A stretch of 42,047 bases of DNA from Polyangiaceae bacterium. Lineage in GTDB: Bacteria > Myxococcota_A > Polyangia > Polyangiales > Polyangiaceae. Position 1 is the stretch's first letter, and each line of letters starts with the position of its first letter. Both the position numbers and the translations under genes were made by a program. Where the stretch lies: NCBI GenBank assembly GCA_025937895.1, contig JAICQL010000047.1, forward strand, positions 1-42,047, given 5' to 3'. Shown piece by piece: positions 8,218 to 17,281 of the stretch. The notes below the pieces were generated by a model. It was not told the DNA's origin. It did no database searches and saw only the letters and a list, made by a program, of their open reading frames with translations.

Positions 8218-9516
8218 TTACTGCGCCAGCTGCCACTGCGCGTGTCGGGCCAGGCCCTCGACCACCGCGTGCAGGCCCCGCAAAGAATGCAGCCGCTCGG
8301 CGCCGAAGCGCTCGGTCAGGGCCTGGCGCACGGCGGGCACGCGGGCGGTGCCGCCGGTCAGGCACACCACGCCCACGTCACTCGCGCGCACGTTGGCGCG
8401 CGCCAGCGTCTCGTCCAGCGCCGCGACGATGCTGCTCAGCTCGCGCTGCGCGCCGCTCTCGAAGCCGCTGCGCGTGAAGTCTTCTTCGATGTCGATGCCG
8501 GGGACGTGCAGCGCGAAGCGCGCGCGCGGCTCGCTGGAGAGCTGCTTCTTGGTGTGCTCGACCCCCTCGAACACGACAAAGCCGAGCGTGTCCTCGACCA
8601 GGGTGAGCAGCTGATCGATGTGGTGGCGATCCTCGGGCCCGAGCGACCAGCTGCGCACGTCGCGCAGGAAGCTCTGCAGGTCACGCTGCGCGAGCAGGGA
8701 CATCTCCGCGGGGGAGCACAGCTTCTCCATCAGCGGCCGCGGCATGGTGAGCACGTTGTCACCGAGCGGCACGCGGTAGCGGACCTCGGCGCCGAAGTGG
8801 CGCGCCAGCTGCGAGCGCATGAGCGAGCCGTCCAGCGCATCGCCAGCGACGCTGACCCCGTGCGTCGCCAGCACATCGCGCAGCGCGAAGCCGCCGTCTG
8901 CCATGCGCACCAGCGTGTAATCGGAGGTGCCGCCGCCAAAGTCGCCCACCAGGAGCAGCTGCTCGCGCGCCAGCTGCCCGCGGAAATCACGTGCGGCGGC
9001 CACGGGCTCCGGGCAGAAGTCGACGTGGCGAAAGCCGGCCAAGAGCGCAGCCGCGCGCAGCCGCTCCTGCGCCAGCGCGTCTTCCTCGGCATTGCTGCCA
9101 AAACGAGCTGGGCGCCCGAGCATGACGCGCTCCACCTGCGCCCCGAAGAAGCGATCGGCGCGCAGCCGCAGCTCGCGCAGCACGCCCGCGATCAGCTGCT
9201 CCAGGGTGTAGCTCTGCGAGCCGATCTGGGTGCGCACGAAGCCACGCGCCGGCAAGAAGCGCTTGAGCGAGCGCAGCAGCCGCCCGCGGGAGCCGCGCGC
9301 GACGTATTCTTCGAGCGCCGACTTGCCGAAGAAGCAGCGCTCTTCGCCCAGGCTGGTGGCCTCCGGGAAGAAGAGCACGCTGCGCAGCACCGTGGGATCC
9401 TCCGCGTGCTCATCCAGCGGCACGGCGGGGTGCACCTCGTGGAGGTTGGCGGCAGCCAGCAGCGAGTTACTGGTGCCGAAATCGATCGCGTAAACCTCGG
9501 GTACGAATTGCGCCAT
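8218..9516 (-). CDS. Hsp70-family (YegD-like) protein
   Basis: A 432-residue Hsp70-type ATPase. The phosphate-1 motif is IDFGTSNS (residues 11-18), phosphate-2 is VGDFGGGTSDYTL at about 190-205, and the adenosine motif LTGGTARVPAVR lies near the end. The length is that of the nucleotide-binding domain alone, as in E. coli YegD, without a DnaK substrate-binding domain or lid. It is therefore an actin-like ATPase of unknown client. The open frame extends upstream, but ATG 9516 (MAQFVPEVYAIDFGTSN) is where family similarity begins and is the preferred start. Confidence 0.88.
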   Translation of the reverse strand: MAQFVPEVYAIDFGTSNSLLAAANLHEVHPAVPLDEHAEDPTVLRSVLFFPEATSLGEERCFFGKSALEEYVARGSRGRLLRSLKRFLPARGFVRTQIGSQSYTLEQLIAGVLRELRLRADRFFGAQVERVMLGRPARFGSNAEEDALAQERLRAAALLAGFRHVDFCPEPVAAARDFRGQLAREQLLLVGDFGGGTSDYTLVRMADGGFALRDVLATHGVSVAGDALDGSLMRSQLARHFGAEVRYRVPLGDNVLTMPRPLMEKLCSPAEMSLLAQRDLQSFLRDVRSWSLGPEDRHHIDQLLTLVEDTLGFVVFEGVEHTKKQLSSEPRARFALHVPGIDIEEDFTRSGFESGAQRELSSIVAALDETLARANVRASDVGVVCLTGGTARVPAVRQALTERFGAERLHSLRGLHAVVEGLARHAQWQLAQ

Positions 9517-9562
9517 GGATCGCCGATGCCGGCCAGCGGGCAGAGTCGCGCGTCTGGGCGCC

Positions 9563-10906
9563 TCAGGGCTCCGGCAGGTAGAGCACACCGACAAACGAGG
9601 GCGATGGCACGCTGACCGAGCTGCGCTCGCTGAGCAGGCCCGTGTCGGTATCGACCTCGAACGTGACAATCTCGTTCGCGTTCTGGTTGGCCACCAGCAT
9701 CAGGCTGCCGCTGCGATCCAGCGTGAAGCTGCGTGGCGTGCCACCGCCGGTAGGCTGATGGCCCACCAGGGTCAGCATGCCGGTCTGCGCGTTCACCGAG
9801 TAGATGACGATGCTGTCGTGGCCGCGATTGGAGCCATAGACGAAGTTGCCGGAGGGGGCGACGACCACCTCTGCCGTGCTGTTGTTCATGCCGTTCACGC
9901 CCATGGGCAGGGTGGACAGGGTCTGCAAGGTGCTGAGCGTGCCTTGCTGCGCGTCGTACGCGAGCGCGGTCATGGTGTCGTCCAGCTCGTTGATGGCGTA
10001 GGCGTACGGCGCCGTGGGATGGAACGCCAGGTGCCGGGTGCCCGCGCCGCCCGCCAGCGCCACTGCCGGCGGAGTATTGGCGGTGAGCTCACCGCTGGTC
10101 GAGTCGAAGCGATATTGCGAGATGTTGCTGAGCCCTTTGTTGGGCACGAACAGGTACTGGTTGGTGGGGTTGATCACCACCTGGTGGGCCTGTGCGCCGC
10201 CGCCGTGTGCCTCGGTGTCCACCGCCGCGGCGAGCGTGCCGTTGGGCGCCACGGGCAGCACGGCGACGGTGCCACCGTTGTAGTTGGCCACGAACACGAA
10301 GCGACCGCTGGCGTCGACCGACACGTGAGCGGGGCCGGCGCCCTGTGATGAGACACGGTTGATGAACGTCAACGCCCCGCTGGTCTGGTCGATGCGGAAG
10401 GACGAGACCGCGCCCGAGCCGGTGCTGTCCACGTTGTCGGCCTCGTTGACTGCGAACAGTGCTTGTCCACTGGGAGCAAACGCCAGGAACGAGGGGTTGG
10501 GGTTGACGGCCAGCGCGCCGAGCGCCGTCAGCGCGCCCGTCTGCTGATCCATCGTGAAAAACGAGATCTGGTTGGCGTAGCCGCCCACGTACACGTAGGC
10601 GACGAGCGGCGTGACGGGCACCGAGCCGCTGCCGGCCGCCCCGCCCGTGTTGCTGCCGCCCGCGCCTCCGGAGCCTCCGGAGCCGCCCTGCGGCGCACCG
10701 GCGCCGCCACCGCTGCCCGCTGCGGCGCTACCCGCTGCGCCGCCTGCCGCCGAGCCCGCGCTGGAGCCGCCAGTGGCCGCAGAGCCCGCCGAGCCGAAGG
10801 GGCTGGAGCCGGCACTGTTGCCGCCGGGGCCCCCCGCATCGCTGCAGCCCAGCGGCAGGCACGAGAGCAGAACCAGCACATGCGATGGAGCAAGGGAGCG
10901 TTTCAT
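9563..10906 (-). CDS. Lactonase-family seven-bladed beta-propeller lipoprotein
   Basis: A 447-residue predicted lipoprotein. The signal peptide ends with LPLGC and is followed by about 75 residues of Gly/Ser/Ala spacer, typical of myxobacterial surface proteins. The rest consists of repeated blades such as VYVGGYANQISFF, RFVFVANYNGG, GTRHLAFHPTAPYAY and FVYGSNRGHDSI. This is the pattern of the 6-phosphogluconolactonase YbhE/Pgl (PF10282) family. Because it is exported, cytoplasmic 6-phosphogluconolactonase activity is unlikely; it may be an extracellular lactonase or a binding propeller. The ATG at 10906 is preferred over the TTG two codons upstream. Confidence 0.87.
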   Translation of the reverse strand: MKRSLAPSHVLVLLSCLPLGCSDAGGPGGNSAGSSPFGSAGSAATGGSSAGSAAGGAAGSAAAGSGGGAGAPQGGSGGSGGAGGSNTGGAAGSGSVPVTPLVAYVYVGGYANQISFFTMDQQTGALTALGALAVNPNPSFLAFAPSGQALFAVNEADNVDSTGSGAVSSFRIDQTSGALTFINRVSSQGAGPAHVSVDASGRFVFVANYNGGTVAVLPVAPNGTLAAAVDTEAHGGGAQAHQVVINPTNQYLFVPNKGLSNISQYRFDSTSGELTANTPPAVALAGGAGTRHLAFHPTAPYAYAINELDDTMTALAYDAQQGTLSTLQTLSTLPMGVNGMNNSTAEVVVAPSGNFVYGSNRGHDSIVIYSVNAQTGMLTLVGHQPTGGGTPRSFTLDRSGSLMLVANQNANEIVTFEVDTDTGLLSERSSVSVPSPSFVGVLYLPEP

Positions 10907-11243
10907 GGGCAACGCACCGTCATAGCGCGGGGCAAGGGCGCGGAAAAGCTGGCAGGTGCGGCTAGAGTTGAGCAGCGTGCAACAGTAACCGCGTTACGAG
11001 CGGCAGGCATCGCGGGAGAGGCCCTTGCCCCCATGTGGCTCGAGGTCGTTGACCGTGGCTCGCCACGACTGGACGCCAATCGCCGCTCCGAGTATGGGGA
11101 GAGCCGCAGCAGGGGCACCGCAGCAGTCACGTAGAGCCCTGCTGCCGTCAACGTACGAGCCATTCGGGCTCAGCGTGCCGGAGCCTTGCGAGCGCAATGG
11201 CCTGAAAGTCGCGATCCGCCAGGCGCGGGTAAGGGAACGAGTG
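10907..11243. other. Divergent intergenic region (337 bp)
   Basis: Lies between the minus-strand lactonase and the plus-strand Cys-repeat lipoprotein, so it must carry both promoters. I see no clear -35/-10 or -24/-12 pair, no strong palindrome and no credible gene. The open frame upstream of 11244 lacks the start and signal features seen at 11244. Confidence 0.55.
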
Positions 11244-14200
11244 ATGTCGGGATGGGCGAAAAGGCTGGGAGTTGCCGGGTTCCTCTTCAGCGTCGGTCTG
11301 GCGTGCACGCAGCTCGGTCTCGGCTGTACGCAGCTGGTCACCGGTGAGCGCAAGAACACGCTGGCCCCTGCCAGCTCACCCGTGCGAGGTGGCGGCGGCA
11401 GCTCGGGGGCCGCGGGCGCGGCCGAGACGGGCGCCTGCAGCGCCGGGCAATTTCAGTGCAACGGCGCACTGTTGCAGACGTGCGCGGACGATCTGAAGAG
11501 CTGGATCACCGTGCAGCGCTGCGCCGCGGCGGCGCTGTGTCAGAGCGATCCCGCCACCTGCCTGGTCCCCAGCTGTGGCCAGGACGAGATGAGCTGCGCG
11601 GGCGCGGTGCTGCAGCGCTGCAACGCGGACCGCAACGGCTGGGACGTGTTCGCCACCTGCCTCTCGCCGGCACACTGCAACGGCGACCTGCGCCAGTGTC
11701 TGCCCGAGCCGTGCACCCCGGGTGACCGGCGCTGTGATCGCAGCGACCTCGATCAAGCTCCGGTGCTGGAGGTATGCCGGGACGATCGTCAGGACTGGGC
11801 GCAGCTCGATGCCTGCGTCACGCGCGAGTTGTGTGACTTGACCTTGAACCCGGCCATGGGCGCCGGTGGCGGTCTGATCGTGGGCTCGGACGGCATGGTG
11901 CAGCTGGGCGCGGCTCCGGACCCCGGCGCCGTGACCTCCTGCCTGCTGCCCGTGTGCGCTGCAGGCGAGGTGCGCTGCGAGGGCACGCAGTTGCAGTACT
12001 GCTCGGAGGGGCGGACCGGCTTCGTCACTGCGGAGGACTGTGCGACGGCGGCGCTGTGTCAGGCGAGCGTCTCGAACTTCACGCCCTCGGGCATGCCTGC
12101 CTGTCTGCCGCCCGTGTGCGCTCCGGGCGAGCACCAGTGCACGGAGAGCGGCGTGCTGCAGGTGTGCAACGAGGAGCGCACCGGCTTCCGCGTCATCCAG
12201 ACCTGCATCGGCCCTGCGTACTGCAACCCGGGGCTGGCCGAGCAGGGGCAAGACGGCTGCCGCTCCACGCCCTGTGAGCCCGGGACCATGCAGTGCAACG
12301 GCGCGCAGATCCAGGTCTGCCGCGCCGATCAGAGCGGCTTTGACAGCTCCGGCCCGACCTGTGAGAGCGCGGCGCTGTGCAACGACAGCGATCCGACGAG
12401 CGCCTTCTGTGAGCCGCCAAGGTGCCGTCGCGGAGCCACCAGCGGCGACGAGTTCCGCTGTGAAGGTGTCGACTTGCAGCGCTGCAACGAGTCGCTGACC
12501 GGCTATGACCTGCTCGAGACGTGCGTGACGGCTGCGCTGTGTGATGCGAGCCAGCGCTTCGACGGCTGCCAGGAGCCGGTGTGTCAGCCGGGCCAGCACG
12601 CCTGCAGCGAGGGCTACCTGCAGCTGTGCAACCCGGGGCAGACCGGCTTCGATGACGTGGAGAACTGCGGCTCGCAGGCGGCGTGTGACGCCAACGCGGG
12701 CCGCTGCGCCGATCCCTGTGAGCCGGGCAGCGTACGCTGCAACGAGCAGAGCGGCGATCTCGAGGAGTGTGTGGACCTGCTCACCGGCTGGCAGACGATC
12801 GCCGATTGTCTCAGCCTGCCGCTGTGCGACGCCGCCAATCGCCGCTGCAACCCGCCGGTCTGCGCCAGCGGCGCGCGCCGCTGCGAGACGCGCGGTGAAA
12901 ACCCGGTGATCACCCAGTGCTCGCCCGGGCGCGACAGCTTCGAGCTGGTGCGCACGTGTGAGCCGGACCAGCTCTGCGACGCGCCGAACGACGAGTGTGA
13001 TGTGTGCACGCCCGGCGCCGTGCGCTGCGAGGGGGACACCCTGGTCACTTGCGACGCGCGCGGTCAGAGCGAGAGCCGCGAGGAGTGTGGGCCCGGGTTG
13101 TGCTCGGAGGAGGCAGGGCGCTGCCTGGCGTGCGATCCCATCGGCAGCGCGCGCTGCAGCGATCGCCAGCTGTTCGTGTGCACGCAGGGGCCCGACGGCG
13201 AGTTCGAGCAGAGCGAGTTCTGCGAGACCGATGAGCTGTGCGGGCAGACCTTGCAGGACTGCGGCAGCGGCCTCGACGGCGAGGCCTGCCAGTGCAACGA
13301 GGGCGCGTGCCGGCCGGGGCAGACCCGCTGCAACAACGGCCAGGTGCAGCGCTGCAACGAGGGCCTGACCGGCTTTGACACCCTGGCCACCTGCAACCCG
13401 CAGGATCTGTGCAACCCCGTCACGGCGGACTGCAATACCTGCCGCGCCAACGAGTTCAGCTGCACTAACGGCCAGATGCGCCAGTGCGCGGCCGACGGCC
13501 GCAGCTTCGCGCGCAACGTGAACCTGGAGTGCGCCAGCCCCAACCAGCTGCGCGTGTGCAACGGCGCCACCGCCACCGTGCAGAACTGCCCGAACGGCTG
13601 CACCAACGGCCGCGGCTGCAACCAGTGCACGGGCAACGGCGTGCAGTGTGTCAACGGCAACACCATCCGTCGCTGCGTCAACGGCTTCTTCCAGGATACG
13701 TTCTGTCAGCTAGGCTGCAACGCGGGCTCCCAGCAGTGCAACGTGTGCCAGGGCAACGGCACCAGCTGCATCAATGGCAACACGCAGCAGCAGTGCGTGA
13801 ACGGGCAGTTCGTCAACAGCAACTGCGGGCTGGGGTGCGTGGCCGGGCGCTGCGCGAACTGCAACGCCGCGCAGTGCGTGAACGGCAACCAGCGGCAGGC
13901 GTGCCTGAACGGCCAGCTGCAGAACCCCACCAGCTGCTCCGACGGCAACGCCTGTAACGGCAACGAGGGCTGCTTCAACGGCAACTGCACCGCCGGGCAG
14001 CCGCTTGCCTGCAACGACAACAACAACTGCACGAACGACAGCTGCAACCCGGGCAGCGGCTGCGTGTTCGCCCCCAACAACAACAGCTGCTCGGACGGCA
14101 ACCCCTGCAACGGCACGGAGACGTGCGGCGGCGGGCGCTGCAACCCGGGCACGCCGCTCTTCTGCCCGGATGATGGCAACGCGTGTACGGACAACGTGTG

Positions 14201-14528
14201 CAGCGTCGCGGCGGGAGGCTGCGTGGCGAATCAGCGGGCGGGCTGCATCACCTGCAACGGCAACGGCTTCTTCTGCCTGAACAACATCGTGTTCGGGTGT
14301 CAGAATGGGGTTGGCACGCAGTTTCAGAACTGTACCAACTCCGGTACCACCTGCAACGCGTCCGTGGGCAGCTGCACGATCCCCTGTGCTGGAAACTTCT
14401 GCCGCAACGATCGGTTCCTGATGTTCTGCACCAACGGCGAGCAGCTGGGGGACAGCTTTGACTGTGGGGAGGGGCGTTGCTTCGGCAATGACAACCCCAA
14501 CAGTTCGGCGGTTGCGGGCTGCGACTGA
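11244..14528 (+). CDS. Giant Cys-rich repeat lipoprotein
   Basis: A 1094-residue secreted protein. I chose ATG 11244 because AAGGGA lies just upstream and a normal signal peptide begins there. The signal region holds two possible lipidation cysteines in a small duplication (LACTQL then LGCTQL). After a short Gly/Ser spacer come about 14 repeats of 40-55 residues with the pattern C-x-x-G-x3-C ... L-Q-x-C ... G-F ... C ... L-C ... C-x-P, then about five shorter CxGNG...CVNG repeats. A long Asn/Gly/Cys block (GNACNGNEGC, DDGNACTDNVC) lies near the end. Regular cysteines point to a disulfide-braced rod on the cell surface. Similar proteins are common in myxobacteria; none has a known reaction. 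An adhesive or structural role is inferred. Confidence 0.85.
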   Translation: MSGWAKRLGVAGFLFSVGLACTQLGLGCTQLVTGERKNTLAPASSPVRGGGGSSGAAGAAETGACSAGQFQCNGALLQTCADDLKSWITVQRCAAAALCQSDPATCLVPSCGQDEMSCAGAVLQRCNADRNGWDVFATCLSPAHCNGDLRQCLPEPCTPGDRRCDRSDLDQAPVLEVCRDDRQDWAQLDACVTRELCDLTLNPAMGAGGGLIVGSDGMVQLGAAPDPGAVTSCLLPVCAAGEVRCEGTQLQYCSEGRTGFVTAEDCATAALCQASVSNFTPSGMPACLPPVCAPGEHQCTESGVLQVCNEERTGFRVIQTCIGPAYCNPGLAEQGQDGCRSTPCEPGTMQCNGAQIQVCRADQSGFDSSGPTCESAALCNDSDPTSAFCEPPRCRRGATSGDEFRCEGVDLQRCNESLTGYDLLETCVTAALCDASQRFDGCQEPVCQPGQHACSEGYLQLCNPGQTGFDDVENCGSQAACDANAGRCADPCEPGSVRCNEQSGDLEECVDLLTGWQTIADCLSLPLCDAANRRCNPPVCASGARRCETRGENPVITQCSPGRDSFELVRTCEPDQLCDAPNDECDVCTPGAVRCEGDTLVTCDARGQSESREECGPGLCSEEAGRCLACDPIGSARCSDRQLFVCTQGPDGEFEQSEFCETDELCGQTLQDCGSGLDGEACQCNEGACRPGQTRCNNGQVQRCNEGLTGFDTLATCNPQDLCNPVTADCNTCRANEFSCTNGQMRQCAADGRSFARNVNLECASPNQLRVCNGATATVQNCPNGCTNGRGCNQCTGNGVQCVNGNTIRRCVNGFFQDTFCQLGCNAGSQQCNVCQGNGTSCINGNTQQQCVNGQFVNSNCGLGCVAGRCANCNAAQCVNGNQRQACLNGQLQNPTSCSDGNACNGNEGCFNGNCTAGQPLACNDNNNCTNDSCNPGSGCVFAPNNNSCSDGNPCNGTETCGGGRCNPGTPLFCPDDGNACTDNVCSVAAGGCVANQRAGCITCNGNGFFCLNNIVFGCQNGVGTQFQNCTNSGTTCNASVGSCTIPCAGNFCRNDRFLMFCTNGEQLGDSFDCGEGRCFGNDNPNSSAVAGCD

Positions 14529-14629
14529 TGCAAAGCGGAGCATCTGGCCGGGCGCCACCGAGCCATGGCGCGCTGCGCCGTAGCTAGCGCTTGACCCCGC
14601 GCCCGCTCCCATGTGACCACTCCGGCCGC

Positions 14630-15493
14630 ATGGCAAAGAAGCGCATGATCGTGACCGGCGGCAGCGGCAAGGTCGGTCACTGGGTGATCAAGCACCTCCT
14701 GGAGGAGGGCTATGACGTGGTCAACGTGGACGTACGCGCCCCGGCAGAGGCGCTGTGCCGCCACCTGACCACGAACCTGACGGACCTGGGGCAGGTGATC
14801 GACGCCTTCTCCCCGCACTCCACCGGTAACCGTGCGCCCTATGCGGGCGTGATCCACATGGCCGCCATCCCCCGGCCGCAGATGCACCCGAACACCGAGG
14901 TGTGGCGGGTCAATACGATGAGCACGTACAACGTGCTGGAGGCGTGTGGGCTGCTGGGCATCCGCAAGGTGGTGCTGGGGTCCAGCGAATCCTCCTACGG
15001 CATCTGCTTTGCCAACGAGTTCTTCGAGCCGAAATACCTGCCGGTGGATGAAGCGCACCCGCAGCTGCCCGAGGACACGTACGGCCTGAGCAAGGTGGTC
15101 AACGAGACCACGGCCGCCATGTTCCACCGCCGGGACGGCACGCAGATCCTCTCGTATCGCATCGGCAACGTGCTGGCCCCCGCCGACCACGAGCAGGTCA
15201 AGGCGCGCTTCGACCACCCGGAGGATCGGCTGCGCATCCTCTGGTCCTACATCGACTCGCGCGATCTGGCGATCGCCTGCCGGCTGGGTATCGAGCGCGA
15301 CAACCTCGGCTGTGAGCCGCTGATCCTCGCCGCCGACGACACCTCATCCAACTTGCCCTCGCGCGAGCTGATCAAGCGCTTCCTGCCCGGGGTGAAGCAC
15401 TTCCGCGCGCCGCTGCCGGAGCGCAAGGCGCTGATCGCCAACGATCGCGCCAAAGAGGTGCTGGGCTGGCGGCAGCGTTACCATCTGCTCTGA
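14630..15493 (+). CDS. NAD-dependent epimerase/dehydratase
   Basis: A 287-residue extended short-chain dehydrogenase. The Rossmann motif TGGSGKVG lies at residues 8-15, and the catalytic elements are SSESSYG in the middle and YGLSK (YxxxK). HMAAIPRPQ fits the loop after beta-4. The protein is likely a nucleotide-sugar epimerase, dehydratase or reductase in the cytoplasm; the substrate is unknown. The open frame begins at TTG 14591, but ATG 14630 places the Rossmann strand directly at the N-terminus and is preferred. It follows the Cys-repeat gene by 100 bases on the same strand without an obvious terminator. Confidence 0.9.
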   Translation: MAKKRMIVTGGSGKVGHWVIKHLLEEGYDVVNVDVRAPAEALCRHLTTNLTDLGQVIDAFSPHSTGNRAPYAGVIHMAAIPRPQMHPNTEVWRVNTMSTYNVLEACGLLGIRKVVLGSSESSYGICFANEFFEPKYLPVDEAHPQLPEDTYGLSKVVNETTAAMFHRRDGTQILSYRIGNVLAPADHEQVKARFDHPEDRLRILWSYIDSRDLAIACRLGIERDNLGCEPLILAADDTSSNLPSRELIKRFLPGVKHFRAPLPERKALIANDRAKEVLGWRQRYHLL

Positions 15494-15554
15494 GGGGCTG
15501 CTCTGCGGCGGCTCACGGCTGCTCTGAGCACCTGCTCTGAGCGGCTGCTCTGCG
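15485..15554 (+). repeat. Short tandem repeats of CTGCTCTGAG/CG
   Basis: Five copies of CTGCTCTG followed by AG or CG begin at 15485, 15498, 15519, 15532 and 15545, mostly 13 bases apart. The first copy includes the last two Leu codons and the TGA stop of the epimerase gene, so the array seems to have grown by duplication of the stop region. No function is apparent. Confidence 0.7.
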
Positions 15555-15592
15555 CGCGCTGGCGGCAGGGGACCGCCCCGCCAGCATGCGCC

Positions 15593-16900
15593 TCAGAACG
15601 TGCACGTCACCGGCGCGCCGGGCGACGACGCGAGATGGTACTGGCCGGTGCCAAACGCCTGCCCCGCGTCGAGGATGGCCTGGCACGAGCTCGCCGCGCA
15701 GGCGGGGCCGGTGCCGAGCAAGCCCTCGTCGATCCGGCCATCGCCGTCGTTGTCCTCGCCGTCGCAGCGCTCGCCGCAGGTGGTGGCCTCGAAGATGGAG
15801 CGGATCTCCCCCGCGCTCAGCGCGCGGTCGTAGATGGCGACCTCATCGAGCCCACCCAGTAGCGCCTGCGCGACGTCGAAGCCGCCATTGAGCGAGTCCT
15901 GCTCCTGCCCGAGCACGAGCACCCCGCCGGGGCGCAAGGCGAGCGGCCCCGTGACGGGGATGGAACGACCACCGGTCTCCTCCGCGCCGGCCACGGTGGC
16001 TAGCGCCGGGCCCGCTGGCGCGCCATCGAAGTAGAACTGCCCGCTTGCCCCTTGCCAGCTGAAGGCGACGTGGTGCCAGGCGCCGTCGGCCAGCGCCTGC
16101 GCGTCCAGCCCGGAGCCGATGAACGCGCTGCTGTTGAGCGTGACCCGGATGGTCGCGCCCTCGAAGATGATACCCAGCTCGTTGAGCGAGGTGGCGAGCC
16201 CGTAGGAGACCACCGTAAACGTCGACGTCTTGCTGGTGCGCACCCAGAACATCGCCGTCAGCGCCGTGCCGGGAAACTCCGCCACGTTCAGCAAGGTGAC
16301 GCTGGAGAACTGGCCGTCTTGCTCGCCACGCAGGTGCACCGCGCGCCCATCCGGATCGCTGACGCCGAGCTGATTGCGGGTGACGGGGCCCACGTACCGT
16401 GCGTTCTGGCGGACGCGGCCGAGGTTGATGGCCTCTTCCGCGCTACCTGCTTCATCCAGCGGAAAGTAGAACAGTGGACCGAGCGCCAGCGCGACGCTGA
16501 TACCGCAGCGATCACAGGCGTCGGGCACGCCGTCGCGATCCACGTCTGCCCCGTCGTCTTGCTGCACCTCGCGACAGGCATCCACGTCGTTGCAGAGCCC
16601 ATCTCCGTCGTCGTCTGCACACGCCACCGGCCCTGCGCTCGCTGCGCTGCTCGAGCCCGCTGCGCCGCTCGGCGGAGCAACCCCGGGCAGCGCTGGCGTG
16701 AGCGCGGACGAGGACTGCATCTGCCCGGAAGCCGGCGAGGAGCGCTCCGCCGAAGCGGCGGGACCAGATGAAAAGGCAGAGCTGCCCGCCGCACCAAAGG
16801 GCGGGGCTTCAGCGGTGGATTGCAGGCTGATGTCGCTGGAGCAAGCGAGGCCTGCTGCCAATGCAACGGTAGACACGAGACGAGCTCGAGGAAGCTTCAT
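15593..16900 (-). CDS. LamG-domain lipoprotein with Ca-binding motifs and a short fibrinogen-like end
   Basis: A 435-residue exported protein. The signal peptide ends near AAGLAC and is followed by a Ser/Ala/Pro spacer to about residue 95. DDDGDGLCNDVDAC and DVDRDGVPDACDRC are thrombospondin type-3-like calcium loops. Residues of roughly 135-360 form a concanavalin-like LamG domain (FYFPLDEAGS at its start, WHHVAFSWQG and LDEVAIYDRALS near its end). EDNDGDGRIDEG is another calcium loop. The last 35 residues (SCQAILDAGQAFGTGQYHL ... VTCTF) match only the start of a fibrinogen-C-like module. It is probably a surface glycan- or matrix-binding protein. The gene is divergent from the ChaN-like gene. 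Confidence 0.82.
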   Translation of the reverse strand: MKLPRARLVSTVALAAGLACSSDISLQSTAEAPPFGAAGSSAFSSGPAASAERSSPASGQMQSSSALTPALPGVAPPSGAAGSSSAASAGPVACADDDGDGLCNDVDACREVQQDDGADVDRDGVPDACDRCGISVALALGPLFYFPLDEAGSAEEAINLGRVRQNARYVGPVTRNQLGVSDPDGRAVHLRGEQDGQFSSVTLLNVAEFPGTALTAMFWVRTSKTSTFTVVSYGLATSLNELGIIFEGATIRVTLNSSAFIGSGLDAQALADGAWHHVAFSWQGASGQFYFDGAPAGPALATVAGAEETGGRSIPVTGPLALRPGGVLVLGQEQDSLNGGFDVAQALLGGLDEVAIYDRALSAGEIRSIFEATTCGERCDGEDNDGDGRIDEGLLGTGPACAASSCQAILDAGQAFGTGQYHLASSPGAPVTCTF

Positions 16901-17281
16901 GGGACAGGCTCCGGGCCGCGTGCGCTGGCCGCCAGCCCCTCTGACGTGAGCGCTGCACGAGGCGGACCCGACGATAATGAGCGGCGAAAGCGCGTCAAGG
17001 CGCGCGGGGCATCGTGGACGGGCGGGTCGCCGTGAGGCTCACGGTCTTTGTCAAATCAGTGCCCAGCCAAGCTGCGCCCAGTGGGGTGCCACAGACCTGC
17101 CACTGGACTCAGGTCGCTCACCGGCAACAGCGCGCACTGACACGGCCTGGACACAACTCTACAGTAGCGTGCGGCAGAGCTGCGACCGTCGCGCTTTGCG
17201 CTGCTCGAGCGCATTGACGAAAAGACGCGTTTGCGCGCATGACCACAAATCCGCGCGCGAGCGCGAGGGAGGCCGATTTCA
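16901..17281. other. Divergent intergenic region (381 bp)
   Basis: Separates the LamG lipoprotein (minus) from the ChaN-like lipoprotein (plus). A weak -24/-12-like match on the minus strand at 17087-17102 has two mismatches and is not called. No gene, no stable hairpin with a T run and no strong repeat was seen. Confidence 0.5.

Noticed and set aside
11025..11243. N-terminal extension of the Cys-repeat protein
   Set aside because: The extra 73 residues lack a signal and would bury the normal signal peptide that begins at 11244 after a ribosome site.
17087..17102. Sigma-54-like match on the minus strand upstream of the LamG lipoprotein
   Set aside because: Spacing is right but both boxes have a mismatch (TGGCAG, TGGCA), it lies about 185 bases from the start codon, and no enhancer-like sites were seen.
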